Source: Temnothorax longispinosus
Lineage: Eukaryota > Arthropoda > Insecta > Hymenoptera > Formicidae
DNA length: 64,000 nt
Direction of reading: 5' to 3'
Assembly (NCBI RefSeq): GCF_030848805.1
Contig: NC_092359.1
Coordinates: forward strand, 6,456,623 to 6,520,622
The notes beneath the pieces were generated by a model. It made no database searches, was not told where the DNA came from, and was given only the letters and a program-made list of their open reading frames with translations. Position numbers and translations under genes: made by a program. Shown here one piece after another: positions 37,124 through 55,495 of the stretch (its first letter is position 1; each line of letters begins with the position of its first letter).

Positions 37124-37172
37124 ATCGAAGATGCTATGCTGATGTTCGACAAGCAAACTAACAGGCATAGAG
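37124..37172 (+). CDS. Rbp6: Internal exon of a Musashi-family RNA-binding protein (Rbp6-like), middle of RRM2
   Basis: The 49-nt exon reads ATC GAA GAT through CAT AGA G, giving IEDAMLMFDKQTNRHR and the first base of a Gly codon. In Musashi/Rbp6 proteins this stretch lies in the second RRM, after the FGK/FGP turn and directly before the GFGFVTF RNP1 strand. Known role of the family: cytoplasmic sequence-specific RNA binding (UAG-type motifs) that controls translation, often in neural or germline cells. Splice signals are strong: a pyrimidine-rich tract ending TTTTTTTGTTTCAG before the exon and GAG|GTAAGTAC after it. The exon starts in phase 0 and ends in phase 1, so the next exon should begin by completing Gly and continue FGFVTF; that exon was not found here. 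The IEDAMLMFDKQ version fits insect Rbp6 better than Drosophila msi, from memory of the family. Musashi membership is close to certain; the Rbp6 rather than msi assignment is likely. The open frame running on past 37172 is intron. Confidence 0.88.
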
Positions 37173-37180
37173 GTAAGTAC
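37173..37180 (+). promoter_or_regulatory. 5' splice site of the Rbp6-like exon
   Basis: GAG|GTAAGTAC is a near-perfect metazoan donor. It closes the exon exactly before the Gly-Phe-Gly-Phe RNP1 segment expected in the family. Confidence 0.85.
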
Positions 37181-38210
37181 ATTTTTACTCTCGCTTCTTT
37201 TTTTAACATCGTACATGATTCTGAAAAAAATCGTTGCAATTTCGCTGTGTGCAAATGTGTCAAAAATATGTCCGAAACTATCCTATTTAATGAGTCAATA
37301 ATGTCGCCATTCCGCCGGCGAGGTAATTAATGAGCCGAGTTGAAGCTATAATTAGTAATCACGGTAAATCGCGAGCTGCGGTAAATACGGGGGAAGATAA
37401 ATAACATAAATTTCGGGATATGTGCTGCCTGCACGAATCGTGACGGCATTTTACGAATTCATGGTATGCGGATCGATAGTCGCATAGAAGAACTTATGCA
37501 ATGCATAAAGAAACACATTATTGGGAACAGAATAAAAAAAAGGATACATTGAAAAAACGATTCTTATTGCGTTTAAAGCCTCAAAAGATTAATTTTGTTA
37601 TTTCACACACACGCACACACACACACACATACAGTATTTTTAACGATTCTATAAAAGTTTCTTACATTTATGAAATGATTAATGACGGTAAATCTTGTTT
37701 TCAAATCCATAGTGATCTTACAAGTAATGTTTGAAACTGCATGTACAATTATATTTCTGTATGGAGAACAAAAAGTCTGTTTAATTTGGTACATAGCTAA
37801 TAATTCATAATAAAATACTTTTGCAGTTGTCACATGTGTGCGCACGCGTGTGTGTGCGTTTGTATGGCAAATAATTGATAGAAAATAAACATCGTTCTCA
37901 GAAAGATTAATTTTTAATCAATTATTGGATAAGTTTCACAATTTATTAATCTGCTAATGCCGATTCAATTAAATGATATCATTTTTATCATACTGACATA
38001 TATATGCTTATATAAATATCACCGAACTCTAATGGCAATAATAATTTATTCAACAATCAATTAATTCTTCATTGGTTAGTTCATTCTTCATTCTTCTATC
38101 TTCACAGTCTTTAAATTTTCCATTCATTTCCATCCTTATTTATGTCCCTCACATTCTTATCAAAGTTTAATGTAAAATTCCGAATATCATTGAGATTAAG
38201 AGCCTTCGAT
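37181..38210. other. Intron just downstream of the exon
   Basis: AT-rich intron. It holds a CA microsatellite at about 37604-37629, a TGCATG (Fox-type splicing element) at 37738-37743, and a 29-base alternating purine-pyrimidine tract at 37831-37859. The RNP1-coding exon expected next was not found. Confidence 0.6.
37604..37629 (+). repeat. CA microsatellite
   Basis: CA units with one CG interruption, about 430 bases after the exon. Confidence 0.9.
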
Positions 38211-39950
38211 TTCGAATAAAATGTATGTGCGCGTCTAAGAAATTTTTACGCGGCACTTTGCTAACGCGGTAGGGGCGGAAAAGAGAAACGGGATGGAAAC
38301 GTTATTGAGATCGCGCGAGGAGCGCATGCCCAATTGAAAATCGACTAGGCAAGGGAGAAGGGTGAAGATCGAGAGGTCGCGATGAATGAAATATCGCGGT
38401 AACCGCGATAATATATAGGGTAGCTCGACTCTCAGCCGTTCGCCGCTGTTGAGAGCATAGCAGGGTTTGCGATCGGCACAAGTCTGGATCCATTCACGTC
38501 GCCGCTTCAATAGGATCGATAATCGTCAGCGATCGCGGTACCCCACCTCGCCGATAATCGAGGAATCTCTCTCTCCCCCCCCCCCTCACCCCTCTTTCTC
38601 TCCTTTCTCTCTCTCTCTCTCTTTCTCGATCTATCTATCTATCTTTTTTATCGATACCTACCACCTTTATAGCTGTCGATTCTAGAGCGGAGGCAAGCGT
38701 CTGCTCGGGCCCCGATGATAGATTCTAATATCGCTTATGAAAAATAGGGGCAAATGGGATATGAGAGCTGGCTCCCTTCAGTACCACGGGGGGGTTCTTC
38801 CTATCCCGACTAAGTTGCTGAGAGGATCGGAAGGGGCGAACGCTGAAGGTGCGTCGCGCATCGCGCGAATGGCGAGGTAGGAGCTGAAATAGCGACGTGC
38901 GGGTCTCGACGCTGGTGGATGAAGGGCGGAGGAAGAAGGGTGAATGGAAGTGGAAGTGAGATAGGGGGCTCTTTCAAAGCCGCACGTAATCTCTCTCGTG
39001 ATGACATCCAATACCGTCCCCGTACGACGAGAGTCTGCGAACCTCAAACCTCGAGCTCGGCTGCTTTTGCTTCTACTGCTGCTGCTGCTGCTTGCTGCTA
39101 CAGCTACTGCTTGCTGGCAGATTTCGCGATATGGCACTTCCGCACCCGGTTCCTGACCCCTAAGGGGATCATTCTCGGATTCTCCGGTAGACATACCGTG
39201 AGAAATTTCAAACGAAATACGACAAACGCAAAAGCGACGAGGATATTTATTACGCCGCATTTGATATTTCTTGATCGGCCAGCCACACTCTCGAGAGAGC
39301 GAGAACTTACATACATAAATATACACACGTACATATATCCTCATCATGTTTATCAGAACATTTTGAAGATGCTTTACTTGTACTTCGGATATCTTTCGAT
39401 TTCGAACCATAAATTTTATCAGCAATATATTTATGTATAACCTCGTGATTTGAACGATTACACGAAACTTCTTTAAAGCGTAGATAGATTATATTCTATT
39501 GAACCTTTTTGAAAAGCCTAATTATACGTCTAATTATTCACCCTAATTATATGTGCGTTTTGAATAATATCGATGATTATTTTTCCGCGATAGTTATCCA
39601 ATTTTAAATTCGTTCCTCAGTGATTGTAATACTTTCTTCAAATACATTCGATTTCGATCTGCGTCCGATCGACGCGGCGCGTCTTCTCGAACGTCGCCAT
39701 CGAATTACAAGGAGATCCTCAGACAATCTTCCGGGAGGTCTCTTTACGCTCAAATCCCCGAAGAGGCAGTCGGCTAGCGGCCGTCTTACCCCTCTACCAC
39801 TCGTCCCCCTTACCACGTTGTGGAGGGAGAAAAGAGAACTCCGCCGAGAACAGCCCGGCAAGCGTTTCCGGACAATTTCGAGTCCCGATGGCTCCCGCAG
39901 CGAGCTATGATTTCCACGTGGATGGGCGCGCTGCGATTGCAGTAAAGCGA

Positions 39951-39987
<37 letters not shown>

Positions 39988-41800
39988 CTCTTCTCTCTCT
40001 CTTTTCTTTCTCTTCTCTCTCTCTCTTACCGCGACGGGGAGAGGCACGTCTATAGCTCAGAGCGCGATTATCCAAGCTTCGCTGGCCAAAGGATTTTCCC
40101 TCCGCGGGACTCTTCCCCCCCTCCTTCTCCTACGCGAAGTCTACGTTTGCGAGAGGCGGTAAGGAGGAACAGGCGCGTGTGTTCGTGCACGTGGCCTACA
40201 CGTGTGAACTTGTACGTACATCTCCCATGATGGTGAACACACGCCGATTCACACGGGATGCTCATAAGTTACGATCATATTGCCCGACGAGAGTGTGTGT
40301 CCATAGTGACAGATATTCTGTGTGTGCGTGTGTACACTGTGTGTACACTGACCTGTATGTTCTTACTTGTTCGACGATAAGTCGGTCCTTCCGTCAGCCA
40401 GCGACGGTCCCCCAAAAGGAGGACTCGCTTAGCCATGTATGAACACACGTCAAAGGGACGCTCTACTGTCGATCGTTTATTGGATCGTGTGCTTGCGTGC
40501 GCTTTGACGGTGGATTACCCGCGTTTGGCCTGTCATCGTTTAAACGTCTCCGCCGGACGTCGCTTATGGAAATCGGAATGTCTTCCACGAACTAGACGCA
40601 AAGAGAAGACTCCCCCGGAATATATTGAGAAAGACTGTCGTTTCGTGAATCGAAGAACGGTTGAACGATCGCGCGATTCCCATCGTTTATCTATCGGTTA
40701 ACTCTTAACTATAATAGACTGGCTTTAACTCGCGATAGAAAATTTTAACTATTCCGAGACTGTCCGAAAAACCTAACTCATTTTACTGAAAAGTGATTTT
40801 AATCCTCCAAATACGCTTTCAAAATTATAAACTATATATAATGTAGATATATTTATCAATTCTATATAGGAAAATAAATTAAGTTTTTGTAAATTAAATT
40901 TTTCTAATTTACTTTTGCTAAGTCAATTTTTCTGATGTTAATGAATATTAAGGAAACATTCCTCAATGATCCCTTGATAAGTTCTCTCATAATCACTGAC
41001 TCCTCGTATGTTCAACGAGGCATTCTTGATTTCGTATCGAATTAGCATAAGAATCGCAGCTAACCCTGATTACACGCCAGCGTGGTCTTCGGCGAAGGTG
41101 GAAGAGAGAGCCAGAGAGGATGAGAGAGATAAACAGCAAACGAGTCTCGCGTCATCGTGGTCCGAAGTTGGCCAAGTCCGCAATCTGCCGTTTCTGACGG
41201 CGTGCTCGAATAGATGCAATTACCCTAGCCGCGTTTCCTCTCCAGCGAGCGAGGAGAATTTCCGGGTGAAGTCTCAAGAGCGGCAAGTTCGCCAGTCAGC
41301 TAGCTGGGGCGGATGTGTGTTATGCCAGTTTGATGTAATCCGGCATCGGTCCGGAACTCAACCAGTGAGCTCTCTCTCTCCCGCCCCCCTCTCTCTCTAT
41401 TTCGTTCTCTTTCTCTCATATCCTTCTCGCGCGCGTTTCTCGAGAGGATGGAGCAACTTGCGTGGCACGCGCGACGAACCTGACCAACTTCGATGCGTAT
41501 GAATCCGTCTCGACTACGTTTCGAATAGTTGTTGTACCTCTGGAAAGTTCCAGAGCGGTCCGAGATAGTTTCCTCCGCCGTTTCTAGCACTCCGTTGTGG
41601 AGGGGAAAGTAAGACTATGTACAAGAACATGCAAGATCGTGCCGCGTCATTCACAAACCGAGCCTTCAGGAGCGACCGCTCGTGCGGAAAGGCTGGATTG
41701 ATCTCAACGGAAGTTCTGTCGTTTCCTGATTAGAGAACGGAATGCGCGTAATAACGCGCGTGCTTAACCTTTCATGTACCGAATTAGAGCTTTTAGAGCT
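38211..41800. other. Presumed intron: extended CpG-rich and pyrimidine-rich region
   Basis: Contains a C run (about 38574-38585), a CT array (38601-38625) running into CTAT units, a CTG/GCT-rich stretch (about 39070-39118), an imperfect CT array (39954-40027) and GT-rich DNA near 40318-40350. It holds the longest open frame of the window (38778-39425 minus, 215 aa), with a low-complexity Ser run from the GCT units and no recognisable domain. The frame 41008-41502 plus is likewise unrecognised. Confidence 0.5.
39954..40027 (+). repeat. CT microsatellite (imperfect)
   Basis: CT units interrupted by TTTC blocks. Confidence 0.9.
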
Positions 41801-44788
41801 ACCGCGATGGACATTTGTTGCAAAGCGAGTTAAATTTCGTACTATATTTAATGTTGAATTGTATTATATATTTTATATTGTATTATATTATATATAATAA
41901 TTTTTAATTTTTGGATTTGATATAAACAACTTTGTTCAATAACTGTTCACTAACACCTCATTAAATTACAAAGTAATAGATATAATATACGCAATTCTTT
42001 ACGGTTACGAATTTAAATGCGTTACGCGGTTGAAATATCACATGTTCTAAGTGTAGATCAATTTTAATATTGACAGTTGTCATAATTTCTTAAAAGTTGA
42101 CTGGTTTATTCACATGTGTACACATACCAATGTGTAAACTAATTATATAAGTGAGTTTTGTCTTGATAATTTCTGTTTAATTGTTGTCACATATATGTTT
42201 GAAGTTAAATATTCAGTTTTGAAAAGCGATATGCGTGCCTTTTTCAAAAAATACCGGAGCGAAAATTTTCTTCCTCTCGAGCGGATTTCAGTCGAGCGAA
42301 CAAACTCCGACGATGGCGTCTTTTGGGAACGGCCAGCAATGGCGTCGGGCATCTTCGCTTGCCGACGGAATATCGGAGTAAGGTTTCGCGCATCGCTATA
42401 CGAGTTTCGAAAAGTTCTTGGTGGAGAACTCGTCCGGCCGCGGCCTGGAAACTTCTGAACGATGGATGGTTCCAGGTCGAGGAAGTTACGTAAAGGATCA
42501 CAAACGCGCAGCAGAACGTCGAGTATGTCTGAATGTGCCATCGGTCTTGGCCGAGCTGGTCTTATCAGGGCTCTCTCATCCTGGGATTACCGGAAACGGT
42601 CGATTTGTCACGAATTCAGCGATCTTTCTCGCCATCGACTACCAGATCTGATCAGCGAGTATAAGGTGTATCACGTGTCTGACCTGTTTCGCTCTATTTC
42701 TACTGCTATAACCGTTTTTATCATTTTATCATTACAATTGCGCAGCCTACAACAAATTAATTTTTTTCATAAAATTACTCCATTGTTTATTTGAGAGTTT
42801 ACACTATTATCAGTATGTTTCACTTTTAGAGAATATTTATTTATTTAAATTTAAATTATTATACACATTTTTTCTCATTATATTGCTATTGTTATCTTAA
42901 CATCTATTATTTATGTTCATATTATAATAAAAAGGGAACAGAGTACTTAAATTATTAAATTTTCTTATTTGATTTTTTGTTTGCAAGTGTGTATAATGTT
43001 ATTTTCATGATAATCAATCACCTCACCATCGACTGTTTAATCGCTCGCGGACTACAGCGACAACACGCTCGGTGACTCTGGTGACTGCAACATCGTCACA
43101 CGTAGCGGAAGGGTTAAAGAACACGGTTGCTGATCTTTATCGAGGAGACGGCGAGCGATTTTCCGGTACGGTTCCGCCGCGGCGCGTAAAGTTCCTCGGG
43201 CAAATCTCGGTATAAAAGGAAACCGGAACCTGGAGGATAGGGAAAGACATTCTATCCATTCCATTATAGGAATCTCGGGGCGCGGCAAGCATCGACACGC
43301 TCCAATTGTCACCTGCATTACGACGCTACACTCCAAGTGGAGAATCCTCAGCGGCGCGGCGGCAGCGGCGGTAGTGGAGACTAAAATATTGAAACGCGCA
43401 CGTCGTTCTCGGTACTTTGCTTCCGCCCTCAACCGTGTTTCATCTTCGACCCTGCTCTTCCGCCACGCGCTCGTCTTCCTTTCGCCCTTCATTCAGACCT
43501 CGTCGACTTAAACAACTACACCTTGGCCGGAGCTGGCAGACGCGTAGAAATTTCCGTCGATTTCGATATCTTCTCCGTTTTTATTCTTGAATGCATTCTC
43601 GAACTTTCCTTCACGTTTGCGAAGAGAATTTTACGCGGGTCTCGTGTAAAGCGATACTTGAAATATATTTCAAATAATGTTATAAATAAAAAAATATTTT
43701 TTAATATTGGTATTAAAAGAAAGAAAAAATATTTTAATTTCAAATTTGTTTACTTTGCTTTTATCGGAATAAGTATTTTTAAAGATATGTTTTCTAATCA
43801 TTTTTTGAGGCACGCGATTAGATTGCTTGGAATACTGGTTTATGACAATACATAAATTTGCTAATAATATCAGAATAAAAATAAAAGGTAAAATAGAGGA
43901 GAATAATTTCGTATTATAAAACGATCTATTATAGAAAGATTATAATGTTTAATGTTGCTAATTCAAACAATTGATATTTCTTTTTTCGATATATTGAAAT
44001 TTTCAAATAAATCTATTGATTGTTTCTATCAGTTTTTACGATATTTGCGAGCACATATCTCTACCCAGTATAATAACATTTTCAAATTTTATTTGAATTA
44101 TATTATTATTTATATTATTATTTTTAAAAATTATCTAAAATGTCCTACTGTAAATTTCTTTTATACTTTTAATCCTTACTCTTGCATTAAAATTTCACAT
44201 TAAGCAAAATTAACGACGCACTCGATTAGAGATATCGATTCGGCGCTCAGCGGTTTTTATTTCTTTACTTCCTCCCCTATATTTTCTTCCTATACAATGT
44301 ATAGGTCGATTTCCAACGCGACGCACAATGGTCACATATACACAAGCGTACATACTTATTATCGAATCTGCTTCGTTTCATGGATAATCCCGGATTCCAT
44401 GGATGAGGAAGAGCTTTTCGTTCCGCGCTCGTTTGTCGCCATTCTGCTGGTATTTTTCTTCTACTTTCTTTGGTACGATACGTGCAGTTCCTACGCGCGA
44501 TTGAATTGGGTTTTGCGATTTTGCGAATCCGTCTTGAATCGAGAACCGACCATCGTTGACACGCTTTCACACTGAGAAACTGAGAAGAGGAATTCAGAGT
44601 TGCGAGAGCGAAAAAAGAGAAATAAAGCACCTTTAGAAATATCATGAAAAAAATTATTACCCTTTTTCTTTCGGGGATTTTTCAATTTTTAATGTGTTAA
44701 ACTCTTCTTAATAACTAAACCTTTAATTAAGACTCTGTTGAAATAAAGTTTATTTGAAAATAAATAAGATTCTGTTGTCTGTCTATCT

Positions 44789-44824
44789 GTGTGTGTGTGT
44801 GTGTGTGGGTGTGTGTGTGCGTGT
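44789..44824 (+). repeat. GT microsatellite
   Basis: GT units with one GG interruption. Confidence 0.9.
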
Positions 44825-45498
44825 GTATGCTGTATCTCTAAAGTTGAATTCAAGGGTTTCAAATTCTCCGCCAGGACATTTGTCAAAGAACAACACTACG
44901 AAGTTTGAGATAATTTCAACGAAAGATCCTGTATATATATTATATATATATATAGACCGTTTGTCAAGATAAGACTGCATATCGCGCAAGACTTCGCAAA
45001 GATAAGAATGCGAAATGATAATCGCATGTTAAGAGGAAGTAGGCAAGTTCGTCGCTTGCGAGACAGAGGATTGCGATACCTACAGGAAAAGGACGAGTGG
45101 ACCGGTTCGTCCAAGCGTGAGGCACGCGAAGTGTCTCTCTCGCCTCTTTCCACCCATCTACTCTTCACCGCCCTTTTCCTCGCTCTTCGCTTCTTCGCAT
45201 TTTTCCATCCTGTCTGTGTACGCTGGTCTTCAAAATGCTGATCTCATCAGAGACAACTTGACCCCTTCGACTCGTTCGTGCTTCGACGAGCTTAATCTCT
45301 GTCGCTTAGGTGTTCCAACCCTGCATACTCCCCCATTCCCTCTTCTCTAAACTCCGTCATCGGAGAATCTTTCGTCCGTAGGGGAGAATTTAAAATTCAA
45401 ACGTAAGTGGCTCTCTCGAGTCGTCGTCGTCGTTGCCGTCGTCACCGTCGTCGTTGATGTCGACGTCGACGCCATCGTTCCGCATCACGCGCATCTCT

Positions 45499-45501
<3 letters not shown>

Positions 45502-45533
<32 letters not shown>
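45502..45533 (+). repeat. CT microsatellite
   Basis: About sixteen CT units, next to a GTC-rich stretch (45418-45475). Confidence 0.95.
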
Positions 45534-45537
<4 letters not shown>

Positions 45538-45800
45538 GTGCAACCTTGCGCACCCTCGAGGCAACGGTCGTTCCAGATGCATGCATTTCGAGTTGCAACT
45601 CCCTGGCGTGGCTTGCACGAAGCGAGCGCTCGAACGGAAGGAGGATGATCGACGGGTAAAACGCGGTTGTACATTATCAAAGTGGATAGAAACGCGCTTG
45701 CAATGGGAGGAAACCGCCAGGTTACGCTCCGTGACTTCAAAGTAACACGCTCTTATACATGCTCTTTTATATATTAATCTCAAACGTTGTGCTGTTACAC

Positions 45801-53119
<7,319 letters not shown>

Positions 53120-53470
53120 TCGCAATTCGTCGCGTTATATTCTGCTAACAACAATAATGATACCTACCACATGGTAGAAATTTGCGCGTTGTTGTCTCAT
53201 TAACAATAATAATAGTGGTAACCTCAATGAGAAATATGATTTTATTATCATAGTAATTGCGACTCATAATTTCTCGGCAACATTTGCGCGGCGGAAATTT
53301 ATGGTGTCGTCCTATTAACAGTAATGATAATAATAACAGCGGAGAAATATAATTTTGTTTTCATAGCATCTGTCATGAAGATGAGAATAATTGTTTCCTA
53401 GTGAATTAATAGTTTATGTAAACGGTCGCGCGCTGCGTAAGTTCGCGTTATCGTCTCATTAATTGCCTCG
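53120..53470 (+). repeat. Diverged tandem repeat, unit about 117-130 bases
   Basis: Similar blocks recur. GAAATTT..GTTGTCTCATTAACAATAAT starts at 53177 and GAAATTT..GTCGTCCTATTAACAGTAAT at 53294; each is followed by GAGAAATAT(G/A)ATTTT. A third partial copy, CGCGTTATCGTCTCATTAAT, lies at about 53444, and a weaker one starts near 53127. Copies are strongly diverged, so this is an old array. Confidence 0.55.
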
Positions 53471-55418
53471 TTGTGGTTTTCCATCGTGTAGTCGGCGCGA
53501 AATCGTGTCCGGGACAAGTGACGACAAGCATCAACTTTTAACTATGCACGCAGCCAGTATTTATCAAGATCATTTAACGGGCAGAAGAGGGTCTTTGTCA
53601 CGCACGTGTCTAATTATTCTCCAGTGTGCGGTTCGCTGTACGAACGTCCCTTCCGTATGAACTTAATTAACCGTATAACAGAAATTGCGATAGCAATTAG
53701 AGCATTCAAAGACAGAAGATTTATGAGATATTCTGCTTACCATATAATATATAATATAAAAGCCGTTCAAAAATCTTCTGAATTTCTTTTCAACATTTTA
53801 ATATGTTAAATTTTATTTAATATGTCTTTATCGTACGTCATGAGTTAATCCTTTTGCAAACGTTCAGGATATCATATTTTTATGTTTGCACGTAATATCG
53901 TATTAGCGTATAAATTTGTCGTATAATGATTTATATCTTTTCGGGCGATTTTGGGTAATTTGGAGAATTTGGGAGTAAAACGGTATATAAGATGTTTTAT
54001 CTTTCCCCCATATTTACATGTTATTTAAGTTTAACGTTCTGCTCTACAAATGGGAAGTGGAATTATTGCTGTATAAATGACTAACGTTCTAACAAAGCGT
54101 AGATAAGGGTAGGTTGCCGTAATTTCCAGGGACATGGAATAATTCCATTTACTTGATGCTCGAATTACCTCGTCTCAAATTGTCGAATATAAATGACGTC
54201 GTGCGTAATTTCGGTAAAAGTCAGCGTGGCGCTTATTGCGTGCGTGATTCGGCTCGTCGCCTGCGTGCCTCCGAAATAAACCACTTTGTGACAAAGACAG
54301 ATCCTCATGGATCAGGTTCCTCTGCCCTCTTACGAATGAAAGGAAATCAACTGAGTTGATCATTTTTATCATATTTAGGAAAGAGAAATTTAGGCTACAA
54401 AGTGAAACGCGTAGAATGTTTATCAAAATAATAATCCACATAATGAGTCAACAATCAAAAAGCTGATTAAATTTTAACTTGATTTTACTGATGTTTGATG
54501 TAATAATTTTTTGAACTATCTATATTTATTAAGGAAAAAATTATTCTTTTTACGCGAAATACACACTCTGAAAATAATTTCTACACGATTGTTTTCTCAT
54601 TGCTATATGTCATATATTTCAAATATGTATGTCAAATATCTTGTGTGATCTACGGTAAAAAATAGTGCTTTACACTTCAACTAAAATAAATCGCCATAAA
54701 TTGTTATTATGTACGTTTTATACGTTTGAACGTCAAAATCAATTTTTCCCCGAAGCGTTTCTAAATGGTTCTTGATCGTTATTGCCGTGTACCTACCATT
54801 TGTCATGGCCAATGGAAATCACGCGCATAAATCATGCGATCCTGTCACGCGCCAATCGCGCTTGATCCAAGTTCGATAGAAGGAAAATATATTGGAAAGG
54901 ATTCATTGAATAAAGTTCCTAAATTTCCATCGTCGAGCCGGCGAATAGATTTTCGCGATGTTCGCATGAGAGAACGTATATCGCAAATAAGTGTTTCGAG
55001 TAGAAAGAATTTATCGCCCGGCTTCCACGCTCTCGACACGTGTATATCTCCCGCGAAATCGATATGCGATTTCGATGCTCGCTGTACATTTCCACCACTG
55101 CCGGATGTTCGCGGAATACCGTCGCGCTCGACGAGCGATGATATGTTTTATTCATTTTTCGCACTCTAAATTCATAACATTTCGCAAAACAGACAGCTTT
55201 ATTCCTCGTGTGTTGAAACTTTTTTCGGCCACCGTGCTCGACATAAACGATTACGGAAAAATCGCGATTGATTCCAGAACGAATTTCGCGAGTATCGGCT
55301 CGCTCGCTTGCTCGCTCGGTTCTCGATCATCCTCCCGGTGAACGAACGAAAGATAAAATGTTGCGTTTGCGGCGACTCAGAGTTAAACTTTACTACTGTT
55401 GGAAGAACGTCGGGTTAC
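53471..55418. other. Presumed intron without recognisable gene
   Basis: AT-rich with a CpG-rich patch from about 54780. Overlapping frames at 54834-55529 on both strands show no domain. One peptide there (55308-55529) contains CCVCGD by chance-level similarity to a zinc site. Confidence 0.5.
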
Positions 55419-55495
55419 TTAGGGGTCGTAAACCCGAAGTGCATAATTCAACGCGGCTCAACGAGCGTCACGCATTTCGGGTTTACGATCCCTAA
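55419..55495 (+). other. Long hairpin with 24-bp stem
   Basis: Arms 55419-55442 (TTAGGGGTCGTAAACC then CGAAGTGC) and 55472-55495 are inverted repeats matching at 22 of 24 positions. Both differences are G opposite T, so a + strand RNA would be paired along all 24 positions with two G-U wobbles, while a minus-strand RNA would have two A-C mismatches. The 29-base loop has its own GCTC-AAC-GAGC stem. Candidates are a pre-microRNA-like intronic hairpin or a tiny foldback element with TTAGGG ends. Confidence 0.7.

Larger units (their letters stand above)
41801..45800. other. Presumed intron without recognisable gene
   Basis: AT-rich stretches alternate with CpG-rich islands at about 42230-42680, 43040-43560 and 45010-45740. 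Repeats include GT (44789-44824), TA (44932-44953), a GTC-rich stretch (45418-45475) and CT (45502-45533). A hydrophobic peptide encoded at 44297-44575 could look like a membrane segment but has no splice or promoter support. Confidence 0.5.

Noticed and set aside
38778..39425. Longest open frame of the window, 215 aa on the minus strand
   Set aside because: The opposite strand is also open over much of it, the Ser run comes from GCT repeats, it spans low-complexity DNA, and the product resembles no known protein.
44297..44575. Small membrane-protein-like frame with a hydrophobic stretch
   Set aside because: A T-rich codon run makes hydrophobic segments by chance; no promoter, splice or conservation evidence.
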